DNA of 64,000 nucleotides from Bacteroidetes bacterium GWF2_43_63 (GTDB taxonomy: Bacteria > Bacteroidota > Bacteroidia > Bacteroidales > DTU049): positions 1 to 64,000 of the forward strand of contig MEOQ01000041.1 of the NCBI GenBank assembly GCA_001769275.1, given 5' to 3'. The position numbers and the translations under genes are program-made. The notes under the pieces were generated by a model that was not told the origin of the DNA, did no database searches, and saw only the letters and a program-made list of their open reading frames with translations. Positions 15,430 through 24,380 of this stretch are shown piece by piece. Positions within the stretch are counted from its first letter, which is position 1; every line of letters begins with the position of its first letter.

Positions 15430-15538
15430 GGAAAATTAACGCTGAGTAAAGATAGAAAATTATTTCTGAGTGTGCATAATGTTAAATTTGGGACGCCAGG
15501 GGGTTTGAGTTGTGTGGGTGCGGGATGTGGCGTCCCAT
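15301..15538. repeat. Rhs leader duplication, copy 2
   Basis: The functional-looking copy of the 238-bp segment at 13611-13848. It carries the start codon of the Rhs lipase tip (15429) and 110 bp upstream, where the minus strand shows a -7-like TATCTTTA near 15454. GGGACGCCA (15490-15498) and TGGCGTCCC (15528-15536) form the same closing inverted repeat as in copy 1. Confidence 0.93.
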
Positions 15539-15638
15539 GAATGATGCTTTTTATTGAAATTGACCTGGAGCACACGCTTGTATTATACATAATAAAAATG
15601 TGCGCAATCGCAAATTAGCAACATATATTGACCAATCT

Positions 15639-16460
15639 TTACTCATCAAATATTCTAACATCAATAAAACTCCATCCGTACCAATTCTCCTCAATATGCC
15701 TAAAAGTATTATTGCTAACTGAATAGTCATTAAAATTACAATATCTGAATTTTGTTAGCATTGATGATTGCAAATATTCATATACAACATAAAGTCCATT
15801 ATCATTCTTGATTATTATTACTGAATTTAAAAAATTAAAATAAAAAAACTTATTGCGATCAATACGAATAAGAGTTGAATACAACATACCTCCAGGTATA
15901 ATGAAAGAAAACGAATTGATTCTTAGTTTCTCAATATATGACTTTAGCATTGAATCAACTTCAAATAATTCGGTAGATTTAAGCATCCCATACTCATAAA
16001 GCAATGTTAATGACTGGTTGTTCAAATCACTTTTTGTAATTTCTAAACCTAATGAATCCTTAATGTACGACTGTTTATAAATAGATCTGATTGGAATAAG
16101 GTCATTAATAGAATCAATTTTTGTGAAAACAGTTGAATCTGCCTTTGATAAAGATGTGCATTCTTTATTAATTTCATACCAACAATTCCATCTATCAATA
16201 TCCTGAAACATTTCATCTTGACTCACCCAAAGATCTTCTCCGACAACCCATCCCTCCCCAATATTCGGTACTGTGTCAGTGAGATATGTTAGATATGCTA
16301 TGATGCTAACACATCTTTTAGTTTTACAGCCATTTTTAAGACCATTAACACAAGAGTCAAATTTGCACTTAAATGCTGGATCAACTCCTTTATTACAACC
16401 GCAATGTATTGTCATTATTGTTGTTATAATTATAAAAAGAATTTTCTTTTTCATAATCAT
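15639..16460 (-). CDS. Hypothetical lipoprotein, candidate immunity protein of the upstream Rhs tip
   Basis: A 273-residue protein directly behind the Rhs tip at 16461: the tip's TAA and this ATG (16460) are adjacent, with a second ATG at 16454. The leader KKKILFIIITTIMTIHCGCNKG ends in Cys residues but is a weak lipobox; export is likely, lipidation possible. The rest is polar with many Tyr, Asp and Ser, and several hydrophobic strands. No family recognised. Position after a toxin-bearing Rhs tip suggests immunity, by context only. The low GC content, compared with flanking housekeeping genes, fits transfer. Confidence 0.65.
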   Translation of the reverse strand: MIMKKKILFIIITTIMTIHCGCNKGVDPAFKCKFDSCVNGLKNGCKTKRCVSIIAYLTYLTDTVPNIGEGWVVGEDLWVSQDEMFQDIDRWNCWYEINKECTSLSKADSTVFTKIDSINDLIPIRSIYKQSYIKDSLGLEITKSDLNNQSLTLLYEYGMLKSTELFEVDSMLKSYIEKLRINSFSFIIPGGMLYSTLIRIDRNKFFYFNFLNSVIIIKNDNGLYVVYEYLQSSMLTKFRYCNFNDYSVSNNTFRHIEENWYGWSFIDVRIFDE

Positions 16461-17510
16461 TTATTCTTCTTTTGTAATCACTGGAATTGAAAGTGGTTGT
16501 TTTACTTCAAATGGTTCGTCTGCATCATAATTCATTTTTGTCACACTATTATCGCTTTCTGTTGCGCCCTGCGTCACTGTGCCATTAGAATAATCTTCAT
16601 ATTCATCCTCACGAGTATTATTATTAACAGGGTTTTCGGCATTCTTAATTGCATCTGAATGAGCAGGATCATAATCTTTACGGAAGACTTGAATCATATA
16701 TTGCTCATATAATTCATGTGAAAGTTTTCCAATTTGAGTAAATCCCCTGGATTTAAGGTATCCTGAATAAGATTTACTTCCAACCATTACCTTATTAAAC
16801 TTTCCCGTTAGATTAAACTGTTTTATGTCCTTCATATCTATTTCGCCAGTCGCGGCTTTTCCAACATTAACATCAGACGAACCATATACAGCTTTAATAT
16901 TAACAACTGATTTATCCGTTACAATTTTACTCATAACATTATAAAAAGCCTTACCATTAGGTGTCATATCATCTACATTACCTGGAAAATTTTTGTTGGT
17001 TCCAATTACCACCTCATATTGCCCATTCCCAACAGCTTTTAACCCAACATCAAATTGACCTTCCAAGCCCATTTTCATAACACTCAAAAAAGCATCAATA
17101 GACTCTTGACTACTAAAAGACATATATATTTTTTTCCCATCTCTATCCATCAACATTATTGGAGAATTTGCCGCGAAGCAATATGGAGATAAATCAGGAT
17201 AATCTTTAAACAATGGGTCCACACTCATCCACCTTCCCAATCTCGAATCATAAATCCTCGCACCAAAATCAACACTATTTCCAGTCCCTTTCACCTCATT
17301 GTCATTCTCTTTACCATTGAATCCGAAACGGTAGTTGTCCGAAGAATAGGTTCTGTCTGTTTCAAGTGAACCGAAAGGATAATAATCCTGGGCGCTGGTG
17401 ATCACAGCAGCATACGAATCAACCACACCATCGGCATCGCCATCGGCAGTCAGTTTTATATCTGACACCGTGGTGAGCACATTGCCCAGATGGTTGGAAA
17501 ATTCGTACAT
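16461..17510 (-). CDS. N-terminally truncated Rhs tip with putative HELYEQ...H toxin domain
   Basis: A 349-residue Rhs C-terminus starting at ATG 17510. Just upstream the frame reads GKKMYEFSNHLGNV, as in complete Rhs proteins, but a TAG lies 8 codons before the ATG (17532-17534), so the shell has been lost. Core motifs: YEFSNHLGNVLTTVSD, DYYPFGSLETDRTYSSDNYRFGFNG, FGARIYDSRLGRWMSVDPL, YCFAANSPIMLMDRDGKKI. The variable part of about 230 residues has LSHELYEQYMIQVFRKDYDPAHSDAIKNAEN, where HE and a later H could bind zinc as in metallopeptidase-type Rhs toxins, but the HExxH form is not kept. The activity is unknown. An adjacent lipoprotein gene follows. Confidence 0.75.
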   Translation of the reverse strand: MYEFSNHLGNVLTTVSDIKLTADGDADGVVDSYAAVITSAQDYYPFGSLETDRTYSSDNYRFGFNGKENDNEVKGTGNSVDFGARIYDSRLGRWMSVDPLFKDYPDLSPYCFAANSPIMLMDRDGKKIYMSFSSQESIDAFLSVMKMGLEGQFDVGLKAVGNGQYEVVIGTNKNFPGNVDDMTPNGKAFYNVMSKIVTDKSVVNIKAVYGSSDVNVGKAATGEIDMKDIKQFNLTGKFNKVMVGSKSYSGYLKSRGFTQIGKLSHELYEQYMIQVFRKDYDPAHSDAIKNAENPVNNNTREDEYEDYSNGTVTQGATESDNSVTKMNYDADEPFEVKQPLSIPVITKEE

Positions 17511-17625
17511 TTTTTTGCCTAAATCAGGTGACTAAAGTATAAAAATAAATTAAGTTGTTTGGATTTTATTCCGAATCGGTCCAACACCAGCAGGTTTCTC
17601 CGCAGCTTTCTTGACGACATCGCCA

Positions 17626-17707
17626 CTTGACCTCGACCTTGTTCTCGACCTTGACCTCAATCTCAACCTTGACCGTGTTCTCGACCTTGTTCTTGACCTC
17701 GTTCTCG
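17626..17707. repeat. Hexamer-based microsatellite (GACCTT-like)
   Basis: About 14 degenerate 6-bp units such as TTGACC, TCGACC, TTGTTC and TCAATC run without frame breaks between the Rhs array and the mutase promoter. On the opposite strand the units read like CAAGGT, the same type as the repeat at 34245-34301. Confidence 0.85.
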
Positions 17708-17741
17708 TACCAGCGTGCAGGAATTCGGATAAACAGCGCTA

Positions 17742-17771
17742 TTGCTCTTTATCAATTATTGCTTATCTTTG
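17742..17771 (+). promoter_or_regulatory. Promoter of the phosphohexomutase gene
   Basis: TTG at 17742-17744 and TATCTTTG at 17764-17771 are 19 bp apart, a match to the Bacteroidota consensus; the ATG at 17787 is 15 bp downstream. Confidence 0.7.
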
Positions 17772-17786
17772 AAATAAAAAAATACT

Positions 17787-19130
17787 ATGGGAGCATTTCA
17801 TGCCTACGATATCCGTGGAGTATACGGAAAAGATTTCAATGCCGAAGACGTGTACAGGATGGGTTTTTTTCTGCCCTCAATAATGAATGCAAAACGATGG
17901 TTGGTAGGCCGCGATGTGCGCGAATCATCGCCTGAAATTCACCGGCAGCTGCTGAAAGGTCTGACTGATGCGGGCTGTGAGGTATCCGATGCCGGGCTTT
18001 GCACAACACCCATGGTGTATTGGGGTACTGCAAAATTTGGATTCGACGCATCTGTAATGATTACGGCCAGCCACAATCCCAGTGAATACAACGGGTTGAA
18101 AATTTCGGCAGCCAATGCAGTCCCGGTTGGATACGATAACGGATTGAACAAGCTGGAACAAAAAATAAAAGAAATTCCGGAAGTGACAGTGACGCCCGGA
18201 AAGGTGATTGAACTGGATTTTCTGAAAGATTATGTAGCGTTCATGATGCCTTATAAAAAAGACATCAGCAATCTGAAAATAGTGATGGACTGCAGCAATG
18301 GCATGGCCTCGCTGATGGTAAAAGATATTTTTGGTTCGCATCCGGTTTACCTGTTCGATGAGCTCGACGGCCGCTTCCCGAACCACGAGCCGAATCCGCT
18401 CGATATGAAAAACATCATTCAGTTGCAGCAGAAAGTGAAGGAAACCGGAGCCGATTTAGGGGTAATATTCGATGGCGATGCCGACCGTGTGATGTTTACC
18501 GATGAGAATGGAACCTTCATTCCGCCTGATCTTCTGATAGGTCTGCTCGGACATTATTTTCTGGAAGAAAAAGGATTGAAGGGCAAAGTGATTCAGGATA
18601 TACGCACTTCTAAATCTGTTGCAGAATACCTCGCTCCTCTGGGTGCTGAAATGAAAATCTGGCGCGTTGGTCGGGCCTATGCAGCCAATATGTTGCGCGA
18701 GATTGACGGAATCTATGGCGGAGAGCTGGCCGGACATTATTACTTTAAGGATTTTTACTACAGTGATTCCGGCATACTTGCATCAATTCTGATCATCAAT
18801 CTCTTTGCTCAGTTCAAACGTGAGGGTATATCAGCTTCGGCAGTGGTAGGTAGAATCTGCAAATACCAAAACTCAGGAGAAATCAATTTTCGCATCGCGG
18901 AAAAACAAAAAGCAATGGATGCTGTGAAAGATCATTTTTTCGCACAGGCCTCTCCCACTCTGTTTCTCGATTTCGATGGCTACCGTGTTGAGTATCCCGA
19001 CTGGTGGTTCAATATCAGGCCTTCGAACACAGAACCCTATTTGCGCCTGCTGGTTGAAGCAAAAACAGCTGAATTGCTTCAAGAAAAAACGGAGACCATT
19101 AATAAAATTCTTGCAAATTTTCAGTCATGA
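17787..19130 (+). CDS. Phosphomannomutase/phosphoglucomutase
   Basis: A 447-residue alpha-D-phosphohexomutase interconverting hexose 6- and 1-phosphates for sugar-nucleotide synthesis, in the cytosol. All four domains are visible: the active-site loop TASHNPSEYNG with the phosphoserine (about residue 94), the metal loop FDGDADRVMF, the sugar-binding GELAGHYYF (GEMSGH equivalent), and the phosphate loop RPSNTEPYLRLLVEAKT at the C-terminus. The motifs favour the PMM/PGM branch, as in AlgC, over phosphoglucosamine mutase GlmM. The last four bases overlap the start of the following lipoprotein gene (ATGA), showing coupling. Confidence 0.95.
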   Translation: MGAFHAYDIRGVYGKDFNAEDVYRMGFFLPSIMNAKRWLVGRDVRESSPEIHRQLLKGLTDAGCEVSDAGLCTTPMVYWGTAKFGFDASVMITASHNPSEYNGLKISAANAVPVGYDNGLNKLEQKIKEIPEVTVTPGKVIELDFLKDYVAFMMPYKKDISNLKIVMDCSNGMASLMVKDIFGSHPVYLFDELDGRFPNHEPNPLDMKNIIQLQQKVKETGADLGVIFDGDADRVMFTDENGTFIPPDLLIGLLGHYFLEEKGLKGKVIQDIRTSKSVAEYLAPLGAEMKIWRVGRAYAANMLREIDGIYGGELAGHYYFKDFYYSDSGILASILIINLFAQFKREGISASAVVGRICKYQNSGEINFRIAEKQKAMDAVKDHFFAQASPTLFLDFDGYRVEYPDWWFNIRPSNTEPYLRLLVEAKTAELLQEKTETINKILANFQS

Positions 19131-20230
19131 AAAAAATAATATTCCTTTCATTTCTGGCTCTGGCATTATTGTCTGTGACATCATGCAAAGACAATGATGA
19201 TTTGCCCGACAATGAATTTGAACTAAACGAAGCGCAGACAAACTGGAGCAAACGATTGCTGATCCAGCGTCCATACAGCAATTTACCTCAGGCTCTAAAT
19301 GGAGAATATTGCGAAGTCAAGACTGGTTTTCTGTATGTGAAAGGAGACACCATTTCGGGGTATGCCAGCCTGAAACTCAGCACTGAATACACATATATTT
19401 TCACATCGAAAAATGCCGGACTAACCTGGACCATGCAAAGCTCGCAAAATGGATACTTTCTTTCAACCACCCAATTGGGCGAAAAATCCTATGCGCTGCG
19501 AAACTACCTTTCCAATGTGGAATTCGGATCGGGCCAGCAATACGGTGGCTCCTGGTCATGGAGCAGCATGGCCGGGAATGCCAGTAAAATAAGAGTTCTC
19601 AACGAGGACACCCTGTATGCTTTCGGTTCCGATGGAATCAGAGTAAGTCAGAATGGCGGATTAAACTGGACCATCAACAGCACATTTAATGCAACAGATA
19701 TTCAGAATTACGATGAAAACTCGCTGATCGGAATTTTTGGAAACGAAATCCGTGTTTCTGATGATCTGGGTTCTAACTGGACTCTTCTCAGCACCGTGTC
19801 TCAAACATTGTATTGCCTTTACAAAAATCCTGACGGCAACTGGTTTGCAGGGGGTAAAAACGGGTGTTTGCTTAAGAGCACCGATAATGGCAACAGCTGG
19901 ACTCAGAAGTTTATTCTGACCAACATTTATCCATATTCGGGACCGGCACAGACGCAGGCGGTTCATTTTCTCGATGCCAACAACGGATTTGCAGCCATTG
20001 CCTGTCCTACAGTAGTGAATTGCGGCGACAGTTTCGATGCTATGACCGGCTGCATCCTGCGCACACTCGACGGAGGAGAGACCTGGACGGTGAATTACAG
20101 AACAGAGTTTATCCGATACACAAACCTGCTTTCAGCCGAAGGACCCAATGTGATGGCATTGGGTGCACAGTACCGTGATAACTACGTTTCGGGAATTTAT
20201 GTAACTTTGACAACAACATTAGGAAACTGA
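19127..20230 (+). CDS. Lipoprotein with Ycf48/sialidase-type beta-propeller repeats
   Basis: A 367-residue predicted lipoprotein: the signal MKKIIFLSFLALALLSVTSC ends in a lipobox Cys, followed by DNDD, an acidic stretch. The body shows repeated Asp-box-like motifs (KNAGLTWTM, QNGGLNWTI, DDLGSNWTLL, DNGNSWTQKF, DGGETWTVN), indicating a beta-propeller of photosystem-assembly Ycf48 or sialidase type. No catalytic residues of a sialidase are seen, so a binding or scaffold role is likelier. Its ATG overlaps the mutase stop. Next is a TPR lipoprotein one base later, so three genes form one transcript. Confidence 0.82.
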   Translation: MKKIIFLSFLALALLSVTSCKDNDDLPDNEFELNEAQTNWSKRLLIQRPYSNLPQALNGEYCEVKTGFLYVKGDTISGYASLKLSTEYTYIFTSKNAGLTWTMQSSQNGYFLSTTQLGEKSYALRNYLSNVEFGSGQQYGGSWSWSSMAGNASKIRVLNEDTLYAFGSDGIRVSQNGGLNWTINSTFNATDIQNYDENSLIGIFGNEIRVSDDLGSNWTLLSTVSQTLYCLYKNPDGNWFAGGKNGCLLKSTDNGNSWTQKFILTNIYPYSGPAQTQAVHFLDANNGFAAIACPTVVNCGDSFDAMTGCILRTLDGGETWTVNYRTEFIRYTNLLSAEGPNVMALGAQYRDNYVSGIYVTLTTTLGN

Positions 20231-20231
20231 T

Positions 20232-20657
20232 ATGAATTTCTCCATTTCTTTTCTTCGCTCGCTGGCAGCTGTATTTATATTTTCATTTATTCTGACCGGT
20301 TGTCAGGATCCCAAGCGCAAAGCCATCGATCTGAAACTTGAAGGCATTGATCTCACTTACAAAAGGCAATTTGACAAAGCGATCGAAACGCTCAATAAAT
20401 CACTCCGATACAACGATCAGGATGCGGAAACATATTTTGTAATTGGAACCGCCTATTATGGGTTGAATAAAAAGGATTCGGCATTTAACTATTACAGCAG
20501 GGCTATTGAGGTTGATTCAACTTACGATCAGCCTTACATCAATCGTGGACGACTTTACAAAGAACGAAATGATCGGGACAATGCCTGCCGCGATTGGCTG
20601 AAAGCAGAAGAATGCGGCAATAAATCCATCCGGGAAGAAACGAAGTTCTGCAAATAG
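20232..20657 (+). CDS. TPR-repeat lipoprotein
   Basis: A 141-residue predicted lipoprotein: leader MNFSISFLRSLAAVFIFSFI then LTGCQDPKR, a good lipobox. From about residue 37 there are two to three tetratricopeptide repeats (GIDLTYKRQFDKAIETLNKSLRY, AETYFVIGTAYYGLNKKDSAFNYYSRAIEVD, DQPYINRGRLYKERNDRDNACRDWLKAEECG), which bind proteins. It begins one base after the propeller lipoprotein, and a strong hairpin terminator follows. It probably works with that protein at the cell envelope. Confidence 0.87.
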   Translation: MNFSISFLRSLAAVFIFSFILTGCQDPKRKAIDLKLEGIDLTYKRQFDKAIETLNKSLRYNDQDAETYFVIGTAYYGLNKKDSAFNYYSRAIEVDSTYDQPYINRGRLYKERNDRDNACRDWLKAEECGNKSIREETKFCK

Positions 20658-20664
20658 GACTATA

Positions 20665-20700
20665 AAACCCTCGAAGGGTTTTGAAACCCTTCGAGGGTTT
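20665..20700. terminator. Hairpin terminator of the AACCCTCGAAGGGTT type
   Basis: A perfect 17-bp stem: AAACCCTCGAAGGGTTT (20665-20681) pairs with its complement at 20684-20700. The half sequence CCCTCGAAGGGTTTTGAA returns in the composite element near 60315. It lies just after the TPR gene, but has no long T run, so the terminator role is likely but not certain. Confidence 0.65.
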
Positions 20701-20771
20701 ATAAGCCAGACGGGCACAATCTTATAGTGTTTTTTAGATTTTTGGCGGAAAAATTTGTTCTTCCGTTCTCA

Positions 20772-20800
20772 TTGTCGTGTGCATAACATTCTTATCTTTG
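20772..20800 (+). promoter_or_regulatory. Promoter of rocD
   Basis: TTG at 20772-20774 and TATCTTTG at 20793-20800 are 18 bp apart. The rocD ATG at 20834 has a Shine-Dalgarno sequence AAAAGGAG about 9 bp upstream. Confidence 0.65.
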
Positions 20801-20833
20801 CCGCATTAACATTAAAAAAAAGGAGAATTTATT

Positions 20834-22057
20834 ATGGCAGAACGTCTTTCTTCAGCGCAGCTCATGGAATTGGAACACCATTATGGTGCGCACAATTATC
20901 ATCCGCTTCCCGTAGTTCTTGAACGCGGAGAAGGTGTATTTGTCTGGGACGTGGAAGGCAAAAAGTATTTTGATTTTCTTTCAGCTTATTCAGCCGTGAA
21001 TCAAGGTCATTGCCATCCAAAAATCGTGGGCGCCATGATTGATCAGGCTAAAAAACTTACCCTGACATCACGTGCGTTTTTCAACGATTCTCTGGGCGTT
21101 TACGAAAAATATGTCACCGAATTTTTCGGTTATGACAAGGTATTACCCATGAACACAGGTGCCGAAGCTGTTGAAACAGCTATCAAACTCACCCGTAAAT
21201 GGGCTTATCTGACAAAAGGTATCAAACGTTACGAAGCAAAAATCATTGTGGCTAAAGGCAATTTCCATGGCCGCACAACCACCATCGTCAGCTTCTCGGA
21301 TGATCCTTCAGCTTATGATGATTACGGTCCGTTCACCCCTGGTTTCATTCAGATTCCGTACAACGACCTGGCCGCTCTTGAAAAAGAACTGCAACAGGAT
21401 CCGAATATTGCCGGATTCATTGTTGAGCCCATCCAGGGCGAAGCAGGTGTGTTTGTTCCGGACGAAGGATATCTGAAAAAAGCATACGACCTCTGCAAAA
21501 AACACAATGTGCTTTTCGTTGCAGATGAAGTACAGACTGGTATTGCACGTACCGGAAAAATGCTGGCCGTTGATCATGAAGGCATCAAGCCCGACATGAT
21601 TATTCTTGGCAAAGCCCTCGGTGGCGGTGTATTCCCTGTGTCTGCCGTTCTTTGCAACGACAACATCATGCTCAACATTAAACCCGGTGAACATGGATCA
21701 ACCTTCGGCGGAAACCCAATTGCAGCCCGCGTTGCTGTTGCCGCTCTCGAAGTAATCAAAGAAGAAAAACTGGTCGAAAATGCTGAAAGACTCGGAAAAC
21801 TTTTCCGCGACGAAATCCGCAAAATCGACAGCCCGATGATCGAACTCGTTCGTGGTAAAGGTTTGCTCAATGCTGTTATTATTAAACCCAAAGATGGAAA
21901 AGAAGCATGGGACGTTTGTCTGAAGATGGCCGAAAACGGTCTGATCGCCAAACCAACCCACGGTCATATCATCCGCTTTGCTCCGCCTTTGACCATTACC
22001 GAAGAACAGGTGATGGAAGCTGTAGCTATCATCAAAAAATCGATTCTCGAAATGTAA
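20834..22057 (+). CDS. rocD: Ornithine aminotransferase
   Basis: A 407-residue class III PLP aminotransferase converting ornithine and 2-oxoglutarate to glutamate-5-semialdehyde and glutamate, in arginine/ornithine catabolism or proline synthesis. Family motifs: [94 protein letters not shown] and the Schiff-base Lys in [16 protein letters not shown] (about residue 259), with HGSTFGGNP after it. A good Shine-Dalgarno sequence fixes the ATG. The gene's last eight codons and the following terminator are duplicated 3.3 kb downstream (25318). Confidence 0.97.
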   Translation: MAERLSSAQLMELEHHYGAHNYHPLPVVLERGEGVFVWDVEGKKYFDFLSAYSAVNQGHCHPKIVGAMIDQAKKLTLTSRAFFNDSLGVYEKYVTEFFGYDKVLPMNTGAEAVETAIKLTRKWAYLTKGIKRYEAKIIVAKGNFHGRTTTIVSFSDDPSAYDDYGPFTPGFIQIPYNDLAALEKELQQDPNIAGFIVEPIQGEAGVFVPDEGYLKKAYDLCKKHNVLFVADEVQTGIARTGKMLAVDHEGIKPDMIILGKALGGGVFPVSAVLCNDNIMLNIKPGEHGSTFGGNPIAARVAVAALEVIKEEKLVENAERLGKLFRDEIRKIDSPMIELVRGKGLLNAVIIKPKDGKEAWDVCLKMAENGLIAKPTHGHIIRFAPPLTITEEQVMEAVAIIKKSILEM

Positions 22058-22119
22058 TTTCGATTGCATTCAAAAATAAAAAGGCTGTCCGCTGTGCGTG
22101 GATGGCCTTTTTTTGTTTA
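22032..22119. repeat. 88-bp direct repeat, copy A (rocD 3' end plus terminator)
   Basis: Bases 22032-22119 match 25318-25405 without gaps, with about four mismatches. The copy covers the codons for KKSILEM and stop, a short spacer and the rocD terminator (AAAGGC with GCCTTT around GTCC/GGAT, then seven T at 22108-22114). Confidence 0.95.
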
Positions 22120-22262
22120 CAAAATTTGCACTATATCAATGCGTTTTCATGAAAAATTTTAACATTCAAAATGTAAGCAGCAATTTATAAAAGTGTAACT
22201 TTGCCAATGTTTAGCAAGTATAACGTGATTGCGTTCACATTTTTCATATTAATTGCGTGATT

Positions 22263-23591
22263 ATGGAAATTTTTCGTCGAAGTATTAATCAATTAATTGA
22301 ATGGCAGAATAAGCCAAAGCGTAAGCCATTAATCCTACAGGGAGCAAGGCAGGTAGGCAAAACATGGCTTTTAAATGAATTCGGAAAAAAACAATTCAAG
22401 CAGGTTGCCTATTTTAATTTTGAGGAGCAGCCGGAATTAAAGCAGTTTTTTACAGGCACGAGAGATGCGAGAAGAATAATCGGGAATCTGTCGCTGGTTT
22501 TCGGAAAGCCGATTGAAGAAGCAACCACACTGGTTGTTTTCGACGAAATTCAGGAATGCAATGAAGCACTGAACGCGCTCAAGTATTTTTACGAAAAAGT
22601 GCCGGAATATTGTATTGTTTCTGCAGGCTCACTTCTTGGTGTTGCCCTGACCAGCGGCAGCTCATTTCCGGTAGGGAAAGTAGATTTTATGACACTCTAT
22701 CCCATCAGCTTCATGGAGTTTTTATCAGCGGCCTCACCCGATTTGCTTCCAGTAGTAAATAACATTAGTAAACCAGAACCAATACCTGAGATTTTTTTCA
22801 ATCGTCTGCTGGAGCAATTTAAACGCTATTTTATTTCTGGTGGAATGCCGGAGGCTGTTGTTTCGTTGCTTCAAAACCAGAATATCGACGAAACGCAGAC
22901 GTCATTGCAAAATATTCTGAATGCATATGCACTTGATTTTACGAAACATGCCTCTGTGAATGATTTTCATAAAATAAATTATATCTGGACATCGCTTCCA
23001 TCGCAATTATCAAGAGAAAATAAAAAATTCCTTTATCAAAGTGTGAAACCTGGCGCCCGTGCAAGGGAATATGAAAATGCACTGGAGTGGCTTAAAAATG
23101 CAGGATTGATTTTCAAAATAAACAAAGTGGCTGCTCCCCGTTTGCCGCTGTCAGCCTACGATGACCTGAGCTCCTTCAAAGTGTACATGAACGATGTTGG
23201 GCTGCTGCGCCGTATGTCTTTGCTCAATCCGATTGCAATAGCTGAAGGCAACAGGTTGTTTACAGAGTTCAAAGGAGCGTTGACTGAAAACTATATACTT
23301 CAAAGCCTGATTCAACAGTTTGAAGGTGTGCCTCGTTACTGGACCTCGGGGAATCAGGCGGAAATAGATTTTCTGATTCAATATGAAAATGAAATAATCC
23401 CGGTTGAAGTAAAATCAGATGAAAACATCCGCTCGAAGAGTCTGGCTGTTTATCGGAAAACCTATTCCCCGGAAATTTCCATCCGCTACTCATTGCGAAA
23501 CCTGAAGCTGGACGATGGTGTGTTGAATATTCCTTTGTTTCTCGCCGATAACACATTTGATCTTATCAAGACTTTCTATTCCCCGAAATAA
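22263..23591 (+). CDS. ATP-binding protein of the AAA_14/DUF4143 family
   Basis: A 442-residue P-loop ATPase. The start is the ATG at 22263 (an in-frame GTG lies two codons before). A promoter -7 element TAACTTTG lies at 22196-22203. Visible: Walker A QGARQVGKT (about residue 29), Walker B TLVVFDEIQEC, sensor-like VSAGSLLGVAL, PVGKVDFMTLYPISFMEFL, which is the family's typical linker, and a C-terminal DUF4143 region with YMNDVGLLRRMS, LTENYILQSL and QAEIDFLIQYENEIIPVEVKS, a nuclease-like (D/E-x-K) signature. These proteins occur in many scattered copies in Bacteroidota with unknown roles. It ends before its own terminator (23613). Confidence 0.92.
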   Translation: MEIFRRSINQLIEWQNKPKRKPLILQGARQVGKTWLLNEFGKKQFKQVAYFNFEEQPELKQFFTGTRDARRIIGNLSLVFGKPIEEATTLVVFDEIQECNEALNALKYFYEKVPEYCIVSAGSLLGVALTSGSSFPVGKVDFMTLYPISFMEFLSAASPDLLPVVNNISKPEPIPEIFFNRLLEQFKRYFISGGMPEAVVSLLQNQNIDETQTSLQNILNAYALDFTKHASVNDFHKINYIWTSLPSQLSRENKKFLYQSVKPGARAREYENALEWLKNAGLIFKINKVAAPRLPLSAYDDLSSFKVYMNDVGLLRRMSLLNPIAIAEGNRLFTEFKGALTENYILQSLIQQFEGVPRYWTSGNQAEIDFLIQYENEIIPVEVKSDENIRSKSLAVYRKTYSPEISIRYSLRNLKLDDGVLNIPLFLADNTFDLIKTFYSPK

Positions 23592-23612
23592 AATTATTCA
23601 ACTCACAATTAT

Positions 23613-23648
23613 TAAGGCTGTCCGCTTTGTGTGGATGGCTTTTTTTGT
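23613..23648 (+). terminator. Terminator after the DUF4143 gene, same type as the rocD terminator
   Basis: AAGGCTGTCC pairs with GGATGGCTTT around a GCTTTGTGT loop, followed by seven T. The sequence is the third copy of the rocD terminator pattern (AAGGCTGTCCGCT...TGGATGGC), differing in the loop. Confidence 0.85.
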
Positions 23649-23769
23649 TGTCTGAATAATTGCTGTATCGCAGGCAAATCATGCAGTAATGGAAATTCTG
23701 ATATCATTATAATGAAAATTCATATTTTAGCTGATATTATTGCTTTTGTTTCACCAAAATAAGTAATGC

Positions 23770-24345
23770 ATGAGGTGTTTTCAGTTTTGTGTGCTTATAT
23801 TTTTTTGGCTGCTTTGCGGACCAATGTTATCGCAGGAAATAGTACCGGCTGATTCATTAAACCAGTTTGACAGCAAAGGGAAAAAAGACGGGGTTTGGAT
23901 TGAGTACATTTCTGAGTATTTTTGTCCTGTAAAAAAAGAAAAAAAAGCGACTTATTTCAGATATGTCAAATACCAGCATGGAGTAATATTTCACACCAGT
24001 ATTCTTAAGTTTAATTTTATTTCCAAAAAACAAAACAGGATTGTAACTCCTGTCAAAATTGACTCAATGAATAAGCCTGTTATGCTCGATGGGAAATTCG
24101 ATTTTTATGATGCGAAAAAAAATACAATATTTATGACATGTTTTTTTAAAAATGGGTGGCTTGAGAAAATGATTGGATATGACGTGACTGGCAAATATAT
24201 GGCAATGGAAATGGACTATTTGGAAAAATATAACGGCATTGAATCCTCGTATTTGTTCACTTATTATAATGAAAAAGGTGAAATAACAAACCAAACATAT
24301 GGAATTCTCGAAAACTCAAAGTGGCGAACAGTGAGAATTAAATGA
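23770..24345 (+). CDS. Secreted hypothetical protein with a MORN/YwqK-like start
   Basis: A 191-residue protein starting at ATG 23770, with a signal peptide (FQFCVLIFFWLLCGPMLSQ). The mature N-terminus, LNQFDSKGKKDGVWIEYISE, resembles the N.xDxxGkkdGxW motif of YwqK/MORN-type proteins; later GEI-T-QT-GI-ENSKWRT has a similar turn-rich look, and FDFYDAKKNTIFMTCFF lies between. No enzyme motif is seen. It is in the 3.2-kb insert, convergent with a lipoprotein gene. Function unknown; such proteins are often annotated as antitoxin-like, without support here. Confidence 0.7.
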   Translation: MRCFQFCVLIFFWLLCGPMLSQEIVPADSLNQFDSKGKKDGVWIEYISEYFCPVKKEKKATYFRYVKYQHGVIFHTSILKFNFISKKQNRIVTPVKIDSMNKPVMLDGKFDFYDAKKNTIFMTCFFKNGWLEKMIGYDVTGKYMAMEMDYLEKYNGIESSYLFTYYNEKGEITNQTYGILENSKWRTVRIK

Positions 24346-24380
24346 GTGAATTGTCGCAGACTGACAACACACTGTCCCAA

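Noticed and set aside
15288-15590. 100-codon minus-strand frame over the Rhs leader
   Set aside because: It is out of frame with the Rhs motifs, which lie in another frame of the same strand.
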